Positions 16,040 to 26,015 of a DNA stretch of 47,265 nt are shown here, piece after piece. The number at the start of each line of letters is the position of its first letter. Within the stretch, counting starts at the first letter, position 1. Location: the NCBI GenBank assembly GCA_007134485.1, contig SLKT01000009.1, positions 1-47,265 of the forward strand, in the 5' to 3' direction. Source of the DNA: Wenzhouxiangella sp. (GTDB lineage: Bacteria; Pseudomonadota; Gammaproteobacteria; Xanthomonadales; Wenzhouxiangellaceae). Under the pieces are notes generated by a model. The model was not told where the DNA came from and did no database searches. It was given only the letters and a program-made list of their open reading frames with translations. The translations under genes were made by a program, and so were the position numbers.

Positions 16040-16987
16040 TCAGGGGTTTCGCTGGATTCGGCCTCCGACTCTGCCATCGGCTACCAGCTCGACCCGTTCA
16101 TCTATTTCAATGTTGCCGTGGACCGTGGAGTCGGCGGCAATTTCGACCACTGGCGGTTTGCCCTCAAAGGTTTCGGGCAGCTTGACGATCACGTCACCTG
16201 TCACCTCACTACCTCCAAGAATGTGAATCCGGCCGGCATCCGGATGATTGACGCTGCGACTGAACCAAAGAAAGCGCCCCCCGGATTCAGGCAGATCACC
16301 GAGGTCCATGACCAGATCGCCGCCGACCCGGCTGGCGTTGTCCAGTACCAGATCACCTGCACGCGTTCTCAGGTCACCAGCGACCACAGCGTTGTCGAGC
16401 TTGATCCGGCCGTTGCGGGTGCTGACCATGTCGGCGACCTCGCTGCCGGGTGAAAGTTGGATGGCGCCGTTTCGGGTGGAAATTCCGCCGCTGACGGCGA
16501 CCTGATCGTTCAATGTGACTGAGCCGTTGCGCGTGTCCACATTGCCATCGACCTGACTGCCCCGGCCAACAACAATGGAGCCATTTCGACTGGTCAGCGT
16601 GCCGCTGATGTTTTCATCACCGAGCCTGATCTGCCCATTGCGGCTTTCGACCTTTCCGGTCCGGTTGGCATCACCCAGGTGCACCGAACCATTGCGGGTT
16701 GAAATATCTCCGAACTGGCCACCCTGCCCGACCGAGATGGATCCGTTTCGATTGGTGATGGATTCGGCGATGACCTGGCTGCCGATGGTAATGCTGCCGT
16801 TACGGCTACCGATCGGCCCCTTGATGCTGACTTCATCGCCGATGCGGATGGGCTCGTTGCGGGTTTCGAGTGCACCGCCTTCGACGCTGCCGGATTCGAT
16901 TTGAATACCCTGGGCCATAGCGGGCCCGTTGGATATTGCAAGCAAGGCAAGCGCGCATGCAATGCCGATGGACATGTTCTTGATCAT
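16040..16987 (-). CDS. Exported RNG-repeat beta-solenoid protein of unknown function
   Basis: The frame is open upstream to 17110, but the ATG at 16987 has GAGGAG 5 nt before it and starts a signal peptide (MIKNMSIGIACALALLAISN, cleavage near AMA-Q about residue 25). The mature protein has ten rungs of 18-19 residues, each starting (S/T)RNGSI and ending near IxG/D; the Arg-Asn/Ala positions are 43, 62, 80, 98, 116, 134, 153, 172, 191 and 209. A less regular solenoid tail follows (VGGDLVMDLG, SEVTGDVIVKLP, STVHGNIEID). Such short Gly/Asn-rich repeats predict a right-handed beta-helix, as in bactofilins, but with a signal peptide. Localisation is probably periplasmic. No enzymatic motif is visible. 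Confidence 0.75.
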   Translation of the reverse strand: MIKNMSIGIACALALLAISNGPAMAQGIQIESGSVEGGALETRNEPIRIGDEVSIKGPIGSRNGSITIGSQVIAESITNRNGSISVGQGGQFGDISTRNGSVHLGDANRTGKVESRNGQIRLGDENISGTLTSRNGSIVVGRGSQVDGNVDTRNGSVTLNDQVAVSGGISTRNGAIQLSPGSEVADMVSTRNGRIKLDNAVVAGDLRTRAGDLVLDNASRVGGDLVMDLGDLPESGGRFLWFSRSVNHPDAGRIHILGGSEVTGDVIVKLPETFEGKPPVVEIAADSTVHGNIEIDERVELVADGRVGGRIQRNP

Positions 16988-17134
16988 GAGAGGCTCCTCG
17001 TTTGGTGGGATTATTAGAGCACAACCGGCGAACCGGACACACGTGCCAGAAGTCATCGCGAGTTGTCCGGACCGTACGCAATGGGTGTAACCTGTAGCCT
17101 TCGTGGTCAACCTTTTTCACCGTGGAGAACAGCA

Positions 17135-18085
17135 ATGAATCGCATTGGGATCATGGCAACCTCAGTCACACTGGCATTCCTGCTGGCTGCCTGTCAGCCT
17201 GAAGAACCGATGGAAGCACCGGTCGAGGAGCAGGTCGATGTCGACGACCTGGAAGCCAGTGATGATCCTGTGGTTGAAGATCCGTCGCTGCACCTTTCGG
17301 CAGTGCTCGAGGCCCAGCCGGCTGAAATCCAGGCGCGTTACCCGGCCCGAAATCCGCAGCAAACCCTGGAGTTTTTCGGTATCGAGCCGGAAATGACGGT
17401 GGTCGAAGTGCTTCCCGGTGGCGGTTGGTACACCCGCATACTGCTTCCCTACCTGGGCTCGGAAGGCCGGTTGGTCGGGGTGACCTACAACCACGACATG
17501 TGGCCGAAATTCGGCATGTTCGATGACGAGAGAATCGAGAGCCTGCGTACCTGGCCCGAGGACTGGCCCGGCCAGATTGTCCGCGAAGCCGAAGACTGGC
17601 CGTTCCTGCCCGAGGACCTGGCCGAGGTGAGTGCGTTCGAATTCGGTTCGATGCCCGAGGAGTTGGCCGACACGGCCGATGCTGCCTTGCTGATCCGCGG
17701 CCTGCACAACCTGGCGCGATTCGAGGATGAGGGGGGCTACATGAGTGAGGCGCTCGAGGACTTATATAAAGTGCTCAAGCCCGGCGGCACGGTCGGTGTG
17801 GTTCAGCACGAGGCCCGCGAGGACATGAGCGATGAATTTGCCGGTGGCGCCCGCGGTTATCTCAAGAAACAGTTCGTCAAGGATCGCTTCACCGAGGCCG
17901 GTTTCGAGTTCGTGGCCGACAGCGACATCAACGAAAACCCGGCCGATCAGCCCGGCGAGAATGACTTCGTCTGGCGGCTGCCGCCAACCCTGGCGACCAG
18001 CGAGGAAGACAGCGAGCTTCGCCGGGAAATGGAAGATATCGGCGAAAGCCACCGCATGACGCTGAAATTCCGCAAGCCGGAGTGA
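17135..18085 (+). CDS. Predicted methyltransferase-fold lipoprotein (COG4798-like)
   Basis: A 316-residue protein starting at the ATG preceded by GGAGAA. The upstream in-frame extension to 17063 has no ribosome site and would bury the signal peptide. Lipobox LLAAC gives lipid-modified Cys20, followed by an acidic linker (about 21-60). The body is a Rossmann-like domain similar to predicted SAM methyltransferases: ARNPQQTLEFFGIEPEMTVV, a motif I variant EVLPGGGWYTRILLPYL, and LYKVLKPGGTVGVVQHEA. The Gly-rich loop fits SAM binding, but the lipoprotein signal places it outside the cytoplasm, where SAM is not expected. It may be a non-catalytic or unusual enzyme. Divergent from the RNG-repeat gene. 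Confidence 0.75.
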   Translation: MNRIGIMATSVTLAFLLAACQPEEPMEAPVEEQVDVDDLEASDDPVVEDPSLHLSAVLEAQPAEIQARYPARNPQQTLEFFGIEPEMTVVEVLPGGGWYTRILLPYLGSEGRLVGVTYNHDMWPKFGMFDDERIESLRTWPEDWPGQIVREAEDWPFLPEDLAEVSAFEFGSMPEELADTADAALLIRGLHNLARFEDEGGYMSEALEDLYKVLKPGGTVGVVQHEAREDMSDEFAGGARGYLKKQFVKDRFTEAGFEFVADSDINENPADQPGENDFVWRLPPTLATSEEDSELRREMEDIGESHRMTLKFRKPE

Positions 18086-19606
18086 TCAGGTCGCACCGGC
18101 CGGGCTGATTTCATCTTTTGCCATTTCATCCTCATCGAGCCTGAGAATCTTGAAATCAAGCACCGCGTATAAAATACCGATCAGCGGCACCAGCAGCAGG
18201 AAGAAGGCAAACGGCGCATAGGCCAGCGGGCTGACCCCGAGCACGCCGAACATGAACACCCCGCAGGTGTTCCAGGGAATCAGCGGCGAGGTGATGGTGC
18301 CGCCGCCTTCCAGGCTGCGCGACAGGACGCGCGGATCGAGTCCGCGGCTGCGAAACTCCGCCCGGTAGAGTCGGCCCGGCAGCACGATGGCGATGTACTG
18401 ATCGGCCGTGAGCACATTGGTGCCGAAGGCGGTCAGGATGGTGGTGGTCACCAGCGATGCGGTGCCCCTGACCAGTCCGACCACGCCATTGAGCAGCTTG
18501 CGCAGCATGCCCGAGACTTCCATGACCGCACCGAAGGTCATCGCGCAGATCACCAGCCAGACGGTATTGAGCATGCTCGACATGCCGCCGCCGCTCAACA
18601 GGCTGTCCAGATCGTCATCGCCACTGGACACGCTGGTGCCGTCGGCCAGTGTCAGCCAGACCACGCTGAGCGAATCGGCCCAGCCTTCCCCGGCACTGAG
18701 CTCGGCAACCCGCTCGGGCTGGAACAGAATGGCCCAGATCGCGCCCAGGATGGCGCCGATGAAAATACTCGGCAAGGCCGGCTGCTTAGCAACTGCCAGG
18801 CCGAACAGCACGACCAGCGGTATCATCATCAGCAGGTTGATGTTGAACAGCGCCTGCAATTGATCCTGCATCATCACCAGGCTGTCGGCGTCGCCATCCG
18901 AGCTGCCGGTAAATCCCAGAAAGACATACAGGATCAAGGCGATGGCCAGCGCCGGCACGCCGACCCAGGTCATGTAGCGGATGTGGGCAAACAATTCGGT
19001 GCCGCTGACCGCCGGGGCCAGGTTGGTGGTATCCGAAAGCGGTGACATCTTGTCGCCGAAATAGGCCCCGGACAGGACCGCACCGGCAGTGATGGCCAGC
19101 GAAAGGTCCAGCCCGGCGGCAACGCCGATCAGCGCCACGCCGATGGTCGCGGCAGTGGTCCAGGAACTGCCGATGGACAGCGCAACGATCGCGCAAATCA
19201 GGCAACTGGCCGCGTAGAACCAGGTGGGACTGAGCAATTCCAGGCCGTAGTAGATCAGGGTCGGCACGATGCCGCCAAGCAGCCAGGTGCCGATCAGGGC
19301 GCCGACCATCAGGATGATCAGTATGGCCCCGAGGGCCACCGAAATGCCGCGCGTGATGCCGTCCTGGACCTGGTCCCAACCCAGGCCGTTGGCAAAGGAA
19401 ATCAGGGTGGCGATGGCCGCCGCGATCAGCAGGGCGATCTGGTTGGGCCCGTAGGATGAGTCGTCCCCGAACAGCCAGACCGAACTGGCCAGCATGATGA
19501 TCAGCGCCACCAGCGGCGCCAGTGACTGCAGGTAGGTTGGCTCCTTGAAGGGCTTGGACATGGAATGAATGACCCCGATCGTTGGATTTGTTGGTGTTGT
19601 GGCCAT
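18086..19606 (-). CDS. nhaC: Na+/H+ antiporter, NhaC family
   Basis: A 506-residue polytopic protein with about 11-12 hydrophobic segments. The NhaC hallmarks are present: SIGSSWTTAATIGVALIGVA, GAVLSGAYFGDKMSPLSDTT, a Gly-rich segment (LSGGGMSSMLNTVWLVICAM) and LEGGGTITSPLIPWNTCGVF. It exchanges internal Na+ for external H+. The ATG at 19606 is used; Met16 at 19561 is an alternative and neither has a clear Shine-Dalgarno. The stop abuts the convergent methyltransferase-like gene. With the sodium channel at 31955 it suggests a sodium-rich environment. Confidence 0.88.
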   Translation of the reverse strand: MATTPTNPTIGVIHSMSKPFKEPTYLQSLAPLVALIIMLASSVWLFGDDSSYGPNQIALLIAAAIATLISFANGLGWDQVQDGITRGISVALGAILIILMVGALIGTWLLGGIVPTLIYYGLELLSPTWFYAASCLICAIVALSIGSSWTTAATIGVALIGVAAGLDLSLAITAGAVLSGAYFGDKMSPLSDTTNLAPAVSGTELFAHIRYMTWVGVPALAIALILYVFLGFTGSSDGDADSLVMMQDQLQALFNINLLMMIPLVVLFGLAVAKQPALPSIFIGAILGAIWAILFQPERVAELSAGEGWADSLSVVWLTLADGTSVSSGDDDLDSLLSGGGMSSMLNTVWLVICAMTFGAVMEVSGMLRKLLNGVVGLVRGTASLVTTTILTAFGTNVLTADQYIAIVLPGRLYRAEFRSRGLDPRVLSRSLEGGGTITSPLIPWNTCGVFMFGVLGVSPLAYAPFAFFLLLVPLIGILYAVLDFKILRLDEDEMAKDEISPAGAT

Positions 19607-19729
19607 TTATGGTACACGACTGATCAGGATGCGAAAAAGCCGTGAAAACTGCCGCCTTGGTCTGGCCGAATCGATGCCTGCCCTGTAACCTATGTATGAT
19701 GAAATTCTGGTCTGTAACGGCAGTAAACC

Positions 19730-22429
19730 ATGAACCTGAAGTCACGACTGTTCAAGAAACCGTGGCAGCACAAGGATCCGGAGGTCCGGAGCCGTGCTGT
19801 ACGCGAGAGCGACGATCCCGAACTCAAGGCCCAACTGGCCGAACTGGCCCAACATGACGAGGCTCCGGATGTCCGCCTGGCGGCGCTGAAAAGTATCAAT
19901 ACCGAGGCATTCTGGCTGGATGCCCGGTTGCGAGAGTCCGATGCCTCGATCCTGGCGGCGGCTGATGATTTCCTGGCGCGTGAAGTGCCACGTTCGACAA
20001 ACAGCGAAATGCTAAGCGAACGCCTGGAGTGGTTTGCACACATCGAAACGGCCGATCTGGTCCGAAAGATGGCCCAGTCAGCGACTGATGTCGCCCTCAG
20101 GCGCGCCGCCCTTGAGCGTATTTCCGCCCAGGGTTTTCTCGGAGATTGCTACGCGGGTGAGAAAGATGAGTCTCTGGCCGCCGAGATTCTGGCTCGGATT
20201 GATCAGAAATCCACCCTGGAACGATTGTCTCGAGAGCTGCGCAAGACTCGCAAGAAGCGCGCCCAGGCGGCCACCGAACGGCTCAACGCATTGCAAGTGG
20301 CCAGTGGCGAGGCCGAGGCCGATCAGACCGCGGCCGAGACCCTGGTGCTGAGAATGGAAGCACTCTCGCGTGGGGAGTACGAATCCGGCAACCGTGCGGA
20401 TCACCTGGCCGAGATCGAACGGGAGTGGTCCACCCTGGATGCGGCTCCTGAAGGGCTTCAGCGTCGTTTCGAGGGCGCCAGCAACATTGTCCGCTCCTCT
20501 CTGAACAGGCCGGCCCGGAATGAAACCGGCCAATCAGCCGGGGATCAGGCCGCCGAACAGGCCGATCAGGCACCTCACTCTGGATTGCAGGAGGCCGCCG
20601 AGCATATTCGCGAGACCATTCGCCAGGCGCGCAAGGACATCAAGCCGGCCGAACTGCTGGCGACCTGGGACCGGGCCTGGAACCAGATCAGGCAGGTTTC
20701 CGAGGCCGACCAGGCGCTCAAGGAAGACATCCTGCCCCTGCTTCGTGAATTGCAGGTCCAGGTCGAACAGCAAAGCAGCGAAAAGACCGATTCCGGCAAG
20801 CAACAGAGTGACGACACCAAGCCGGCCGTCGATTTCGATGCCCTGCTCGACCAGACTGCCGAAGCGCTGGAATCCGGTGACATCGCGAATTCACATGGCC
20901 TGATTCGCCGGATTCGCTCGGAACTTGGCAAATTGCCGCACAAGGCAAGACCGGGCAAGGTCAGCGGCCGTCTGCAGCGCATGGAGGGCCGACTGAAGGA
21001 AATGCGCGACTACCAGCATTGGTCGCACAACAAGCATCGTGATGATCTGATCGAGCAGGTGGAAAAACTGCCCGATTCGGGCCAGCACCCCGATGCCATC
21101 TCGGCCGCCCTCAAGGAAGCCCGCAACGAGTGGCAACGGCTGGAAAAGCTGGAAGTCCTGCCGGGGGATCGCAAGCGTTTCGCCGCACCACCCGGACAGT
21201 GGAGGCGGTTCCAGAATGCCTGCAAGAATGCCTTCGACTCGGCCCGGCCATTCTTTGAAAAGCGCCAGCAGGTCCAGGAGGAAACGCTCGAACAGCTCGA
21301 ACAGTTCATCGAGAAAGGCATGGCGCTGGCCGGCGAGGACAACCCGGACAGCAAATTGCTTCAGCAATACATGCGCAAGTCGCGCCAGGCGATTCGGCGC
21401 ATGGATGACCTGCCGCCCAAGGCGCGTGGTCGCTCGGCGGCGCGTCTGCGAGAGCTCATGGACGCCCTGTCCTCACGCCTCGACCAGGCATTCGAGCAGA
21501 TCGAACTGACCAAACGACGCCTGATCACCGAGGCCAAGGCCCTGGCGCATGAAAAGGATCTCAAGACCGCGATCGACAAGGCCAAGGCATTGCAGGCGCA
21601 GTGGCAAAAGGCCGGCAGCGGCCGACGCAAGCTCGAGCAGAAATTGTGGGAAGAGTTTCGCGAGCCGATTGATCCGTTGTTCCAAAAGCTCAAGGGTGAG
21701 CGTGCCGAGCAGAAAGAGGCCGACCGGGAACGCATTGCCGAGCTCGAGGCGCTATGCAAGCAGGCCGAAGAGCTGGCCGCACTGCCCGATGATCAGTTGC
21801 AGGCGGCCGAGGGTCGCATGAGCGGATTGGCCGGTGACTGGAATGCCAGTACCGGACGCCCCGGAAAACTCAACACACGGTTTGAAAAGGCCGAAGCGAA
21901 ATTCCGCAAGCGACTCGCGAAGCTGCATGACAAGGCACGGGCCCAGGCGCGTGACCAGGTCGAGCGCATGGCGCGTGCTGTGCAAGACATCTGGAGCCGT
22001 CGCCTTGAAGGCCAGCTTGATCAACTGGCCGATGAATTGCCGGTGATCGATCAAGACAGTGAAGATGAGCTGGTGATTCAGTTGCACCGGACGGCGACTC
22101 GACTGGCCAGCCCGGATGTTCCCGATGATGAGCTAACGGAGCTGGCCAACGGCAATTCCGACAAGGCCCGGCAAGTGGTCGTGGAAATGGAGTTTCTGTC
22201 TGGTGAAGAAACGCCCGAATCGGACCGGAAACTGCGCATGGACTTCCAGGTGCGGCGTCTGGCCCAGCGCATGGGTGAGCGCGACGGTGGCCCGGGGCTG
22301 GAACAGGAACTGGCCGAGCTGGTTCGGCGCTGGTATGCCAGCCTGCCGCAATCCCTGGAGCACCACAAGGAGCTGTCGGCACGCTTTGCGCGCAGCCGGG
22401 ATGTGCTTGAAAACATGTTCGGAGGCTGA
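19730..22429 (+). CDS. DUF349 domain-containing protein
   Basis: An 899-residue soluble, highly charged, mostly helical protein rich in Glu, Arg, Ala and Gln. DUF349 repeats are recognisable as three-helix units with the pattern W-x-x-L/I at the start and RF at the end (for example EWSTLDAAPEGLQRRFEG, EWQRLEKLEVLPGDRKRFAA, DWNASTGRPGKLNTRFEKAE). An N-terminal HEAT-like segment (about 10-130: DPEVRSRAVRESDDPELKAQ, APDVRLAAL) precedes them. No catalytic motif is seen, and the function of the family is not settled. It ends 9 bp before dnaE and probably shares its transcript. Confidence 0.8.
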   Translation: MNLKSRLFKKPWQHKDPEVRSRAVRESDDPELKAQLAELAQHDEAPDVRLAALKSINTEAFWLDARLRESDASILAAADDFLAREVPRSTNSEMLSERLEWFAHIETADLVRKMAQSATDVALRRAALERISAQGFLGDCYAGEKDESLAAEILARIDQKSTLERLSRELRKTRKKRAQAATERLNALQVASGEAEADQTAAETLVLRMEALSRGEYESGNRADHLAEIEREWSTLDAAPEGLQRRFEGASNIVRSSLNRPARNETGQSAGDQAAEQADQAPHSGLQEAAEHIRETIRQARKDIKPAELLATWDRAWNQIRQVSEADQALKEDILPLLRELQVQVEQQSSEKTDSGKQQSDDTKPAVDFDALLDQTAEALESGDIANSHGLIRRIRSELGKLPHKARPGKVSGRLQRMEGRLKEMRDYQHWSHNKHRDDLIEQVEKLPDSGQHPDAISAALKEARNEWQRLEKLEVLPGDRKRFAAPPGQWRRFQNACKNAFDSARPFFEKRQQVQEETLEQLEQFIEKGMALAGEDNPDSKLLQQYMRKSRQAIRRMDDLPPKARGRSAARLRELMDALSSRLDQAFEQIELTKRRLITEAKALAHEKDLKTAIDKAKALQAQWQKAGSGRRKLEQKLWEEFREPIDPLFQKLKGERAEQKEADRERIAELEALCKQAEELAALPDDQLQAAEGRMSGLAGDWNASTGRPGKLNTRFEKAEAKFRKRLAKLHDKARAQARDQVERMARAVQDIWSRRLEGQLDQLADELPVIDQDSEDELVIQLHRTATRLASPDVPDDELTELANGNSDKARQVVVEMEFLSGEETPESDRKLRMDFQVRRLAQRMGERDGGPGLEQELAELVRRWYASLPQSLEHHKELSARFARSRDVLENMFGG

Positions 22430-22438
22430 TGCAGGGCA

Positions 22439-25400
22439 ATGCCCGACCAAGCACCGAATCCGTCACCGTTCGTTCACCTGAGGCTGCATACCGAGTACTC
22501 ACTCGAAGACGGCATGGTACGGGTGGGTCAACTGGTCGACCGGGTGGCCGAACTCGGCATGCCCGCCGTGGCGATTACCGACTGGCACAACCTGTTCGCG
22601 CTGGTCAAATTCTACAAGGCGGCCATTTCCAGGGGCATCAAGCCAATCGCCGGCGCCGACATCCGGGTTCAGCATGCCGATCAGCCCGAGGACTACTCGG
22701 TGGTGACCCTGCTGATTCAAAACGATGCCGGTTATCTCAACTTGTGCCGAATTCTGTCTCGCAGCTTTCTCGATGGGCGTTTTCGCGGCCAGCCTCGCGT
22801 GCATCCCACCTGGTTTCAGGATCAGTGCGAGGGGTTGATCGTATTGCTGGGGCGAAACTCCGATATCGGTCAGGCGCTGCTGAACGGCCGGCGCAACCTG
22901 GCTCGAAGCTGTTTCAACGAATGGCACAGGCTTTTTCCCGATCGGCTTTACGTGACCCTGGAACGGCTGGGCAAGGAGGGCGAAAAGGTCCTGGAGACCG
23001 GGTTGCTGGATCTGGCCGTTGAGACCGACTCTCCGGTCATTGCCAGCAATGATGTCCGTTTCGTGCACAGCGATGATTACTTTGCCCACGAAGCCAGGGT
23101 CTGCATCAACCAGTCGCGCACCCTGGACGACAAGCGCCGGCCGCGAGAGTTTGTCGACCAGCAATACCTCAAGAGCAGCGAGGAAATGGCCGAGTCTTTT
23201 GCCGACCTGCCGGTGGCGCTGGAAAATACTTTGCATCTGGCCCGGCGCTGCAACCTGGAATTGACCCTGGGTGAATATGCCCTGCCCGCCTTTCCGGTCC
23301 CCGAGGGCCAGACTGAAGACGACTTCCTGCGCCTGAAAGCGGCCGAAGGCCTGGACAAGCGCCTGGAGCGGCATGGCCTTGCTCCGGATGTCAGCCGTGC
23401 CGATTATGACCAGCGCCTGGAGCGGGAACTGGAGGTCATCACCTCCATGGGCTTTTCCGGTTACTTCCTGATTGTCGCCGACTTCATTGCCTGGGCGCGC
23501 AACAACGGCGTGCCGGTCGGGCCCGGACGCGGCTCCGGAGCCGGTTCAGTGGTTGGATGGACGCTGGGAATAACCGACCTGGATCCAATGCTTTACGAGC
23601 TGCTCTTCGAGCGTTTTCTCAATCCGGAACGGGTCTCCATGCCCGACTTCGATATCGATTTCTGCGTCGAGGGACGTGACCGGGTCATCGAGTATGTGGC
23701 TCAGCAGTATGGTCGCGACCAGGTTTCGCAGATCATCACCTACGGCACCATGGCGGCCAAGGCCGTGGTGCGCGATTGCGGCCGTGTGCTGGGTTATGGC
23801 TACGGGTTTGTCGATTCCATTGCCAAGTTGATCCCGAACAAGCTCGAGATGACGCTGGACAAGGCGCTCAAGGAAGAGCCCGAGCTGAAAAAGCGCTTTG
23901 ACGAGGAAGAGGACACCCGCTCCATCCTGGAACTGGCCAGTTCGCTGGAAGGCCTGGTGCGTAATGCCGGCAAACATGCCGGTGGCCTGGTGATCGCGCC
24001 CGGGCCACTGACCGAATTCACCCCGCTGTATACCGAGCCGGATGGCCAGTCGGTGCTGACCCAGTACGACAAGAACGATGTCGAATCGGTCGGCCTGGTC
24101 AAGTTCGACTTTCTCGGCCTGCGCAATCTGACCATCATTGACTGGGCGCTCAAGGCGGTCAACGAGCGCCGGAAAGCAGGTGGCGAGGCCGAACTCGAGC
24201 TCGATGATCTGCCGCTGGATGACGAAAAGACCTTCCAATTGCTGCAGGCCGCGCACACCACGGCCGTGTTCCAGCTCGAATCACCCGGCATGAAGGAATT
24301 GCTGCGCAAGCTCAGGCCCGACAGCTTTAATGACATCGTGGCCGCGGTCGCCCTGTATCGGCCCGGCCCACTGGATGCCGGCATGGTCGATGAGTACATC
24401 AACCGCAAACACGAAAAGGTGCCGGTCAAATATCCCCACCCGCTGACCGAGCCCATCCTGGGCGATACCTACGGCGTGATTCTCTACCAGGAACAGGTCA
24501 TGCAGATCGCCCAGGACCTGGCCGGATACTCGCTCGGCGGCGCCGATTTGCTGCGCCGGGCCATGGGCAAGAAGAAGGTCGAGGAAATGGAACGCCAGCG
24601 CGAGGTGTTCATGAAAGGCGCCGAGGCCAACGGCATCAGCGCCGGTCAGGCCCGGCCGATCTTCGACCTGATGGAAACCTTCGCCCGCTACGGATTCAAC
24701 AAGTCTCACTCCGTGGCCTATGCCCTGGTCGCCTACCAGACGGCCTGGCTCAAGGCGCACTACCCGGCCGAATTCATGGCCGCCGTGCTTTCGGCCGACC
24801 TGGACAAGACCGACAAGATCGCCAACCTGATCGAGGACTGCAAGGCCATGGGCCTGGAGATTCTGGCCCCGGACATCAATCGCTCGGTCTATCGATTCCG
24901 GGTCGAGGACGACAAGATTCGCTATGGTCTGGGCGCGGTCAAGGGTGTGGGCGCCGGGGCGGTCGAGACCATCGTCCAGGCGCGTGAACGACTCGGCGGA
25001 TTCGACAGCCTGACGACATTGTGTCGCGAGGTCGATCTGAATCGCCTCAACCGGCGCGCTCTGGAAACCCTGATCCGGGCCGGGGCCTGCGATGCCTTCA
25101 ATGACAATCGCGCTTTGCTGATGAGCGCCCTGCCCGACATTCTCTCCGAGGCCGAGCGTCACCAGGCTGATCGCGCCGCCGGCCAGACCAGCCTGTTCGG
25201 CGGAGGCGAAACCAGCAGTGATCAGCCCAGCGAAGGCCCCGACCTGTCGCGAATGAAGGTTCGAAAATGGACCGCCCGCCAGCGATTGCGGGCCGAGCGA
25301 GAGGCGCTTGGATTGTATTTTTCCGGCCACCCCATGGACGAGCTGCGCGAGGAACTGGCCGGCCTGATCACCACCACACTGGACAACCTGGGCACCCGTG

Positions 25401-25939
25401 TCAGTGTCAATTCCGACGGCAACGGCAATGGCCGGGGTCGCAATCGCGGTGTGGAAATGACCCTGTCCGGACTGGTCATGGCCATTCGCCGGCGTTCCGG
25501 CAAGGGCGCGTTCGTCGCCATCGATGATGGCACGGCCAGGCTGGAAGTCTCTATTTTCGAAAAACTCTTTCAGCAGGTCGCCAACCGGGTTGTCAATGAC
25601 GAGATCCTGGTCGTCCGGGGACGGGTCGAAGTCGACGATTTTCGCGGCGGGTTCCGGATGCTCGCCGACGAAGTGCTTGATGTGGATGAAGCGCGCTCGA
25701 AGTTTGCCCAGCGCCTGGAAATCGACCTGGGCGCAGTGCCGAACGACTTTGATCAGGACCTGGCCGCTGCCCTGCATCCTTATCGACAGGGAGAAACCCC
25801 CATTATCGTGCGCTACAGCAACCGCGACGCCCAGGCCGTGCTCAAACTTAGCGAGGACTGGTTCGTGGCCCCCTCGACCGACCTGCTGGCCGCCATCGAC
25901 GGACTCAAGGGCATTCGCGCAGTCCGGTTGAAGTATTGA
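22439..25939 (+). CDS. dnaE: DNA polymerase III subunit alpha
   Basis: A 1166-residue replicative polymerase, nearly the length of E. coli DnaE (1160). Order: PHP domain (FVHLRLHTEYSLEDG, AITDWHNLFALVKFY, about 10-280), palm with GPGRGSGAGS and the catalytic Asp pair in MPDFDIDF (Asp403, Asp405), fingers and the Gly-Phe-Asn-Lys-Ser-His segment (YGFNKSHSVAYALVAYQTAW), tandem HhH and OB-fold domain (about 960-1060: VSNSDGNG linker, then MTLSGLVMAIRRRSGKG), C-terminal tau-binding region. It synthesises both chromosomal strands as part of the holoenzyme. It starts 9 bp after the DUF349 gene. Confidence 0.96.
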   Translation: MPDQAPNPSPFVHLRLHTEYSLEDGMVRVGQLVDRVAELGMPAVAITDWHNLFALVKFYKAAISRGIKPIAGADIRVQHADQPEDYSVVTLLIQNDAGYLNLCRILSRSFLDGRFRGQPRVHPTWFQDQCEGLIVLLGRNSDIGQALLNGRRNLARSCFNEWHRLFPDRLYVTLERLGKEGEKVLETGLLDLAVETDSPVIASNDVRFVHSDDYFAHEARVCINQSRTLDDKRRPREFVDQQYLKSSEEMAESFADLPVALENTLHLARRCNLELTLGEYALPAFPVPEGQTEDDFLRLKAAEGLDKRLERHGLAPDVSRADYDQRLERELEVITSMGFSGYFLIVADFIAWARNNGVPVGPGRGSGAGSVVGWTLGITDLDPMLYELLFERFLNPERVSMPDFDIDFCVEGRDRVIEYVAQQYGRDQVSQIITYGTMAAKAVVRDCGRVLGYGYGFVDSIAKLIPNKLEMTLDKALKEEPELKKRFDEEEDTRSILELASSLEGLVRNAGKHAGGLVIAPGPLTEFTPLYTEPDGQSVLTQYDKNDVESVGLVKFDFLGLRNLTIIDWALKAVNERRKAGGEAELELDDLPLDDEKTFQLLQAAHTTAVFQLESPGMKELLRKLRPDSFNDIVAAVALYRPGPLDAGMVDEYINRKHEKVPVKYPHPLTEPILGDTYGVILYQEQVMQIAQDLAGYSLGGADLLRRAMGKKKVEEMERQREVFMKGAEANGISAGQARPIFDLMETFARYGFNKSHSVAYALVAYQTAWLKAHYPAEFMAAVLSADLDKTDKIANLIEDCKAMGLEILAPDINRSVYRFRVEDDKIRYGLGAVKGVGAGAVETIVQARERLGGFDSLTTLCREVDLNRLNRRALETLIRAGACDAFNDNRALLMSALPDILSEAERHQADRAAGQTSLFGGGETSSDQPSEGPDLSRMKVRKWTARQRLRAEREALGLYFSGHPMDELREELAGLITTTLDNLGTRVSVNSDGNGNGRGRNRGVEMTLSGLVMAIRRRSGKGAFVAIDDGTARLEVSIFEKLFQQVANRVVNDEILVVRGRVEVDDFRGGFRMLADEVLDVDEARSKFAQRLEIDLGAVPNDFDQDLAAALHPYRQGETPIIVRYSNRDAQAVLKLSEDWFVAPSTDLLAAIDGLKGIRAVRLKY

Positions 25940-25973
25940 CCCCTCCACGGCACGCCTATAGCCTACGAAGATC

Positions 25974-25979
25974 TATAAT
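25974..25979 (+). promoter_or_regulatory. Perfect -10 box (TATAAT) before the EAL gene
   Basis: A consensus TATAAT lies 37 bp upstream of the EAL-domain ATG, in the 76-bp gap after dnaE. No good -35 is seen at 16-18 bp spacing, so the promoter may need an activator. Confidence 0.45.
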
Positions 25980-26015
25980 TTTCGTCATTGAACAATTCAC
26001 TCGAAAAAAGAATCG

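Noticed and set aside
16200-16900. Regular 54-57 bp repeats resembling a CRISPR array
   Set aside because: The repeats are in frame and encode the RNG rungs; there are no unique spacers and no cas genes.
24281-25948. 555-residue minus-strand frame
   Set aside because: Antisense to dnaE, which is fully conserved on the plus strand.
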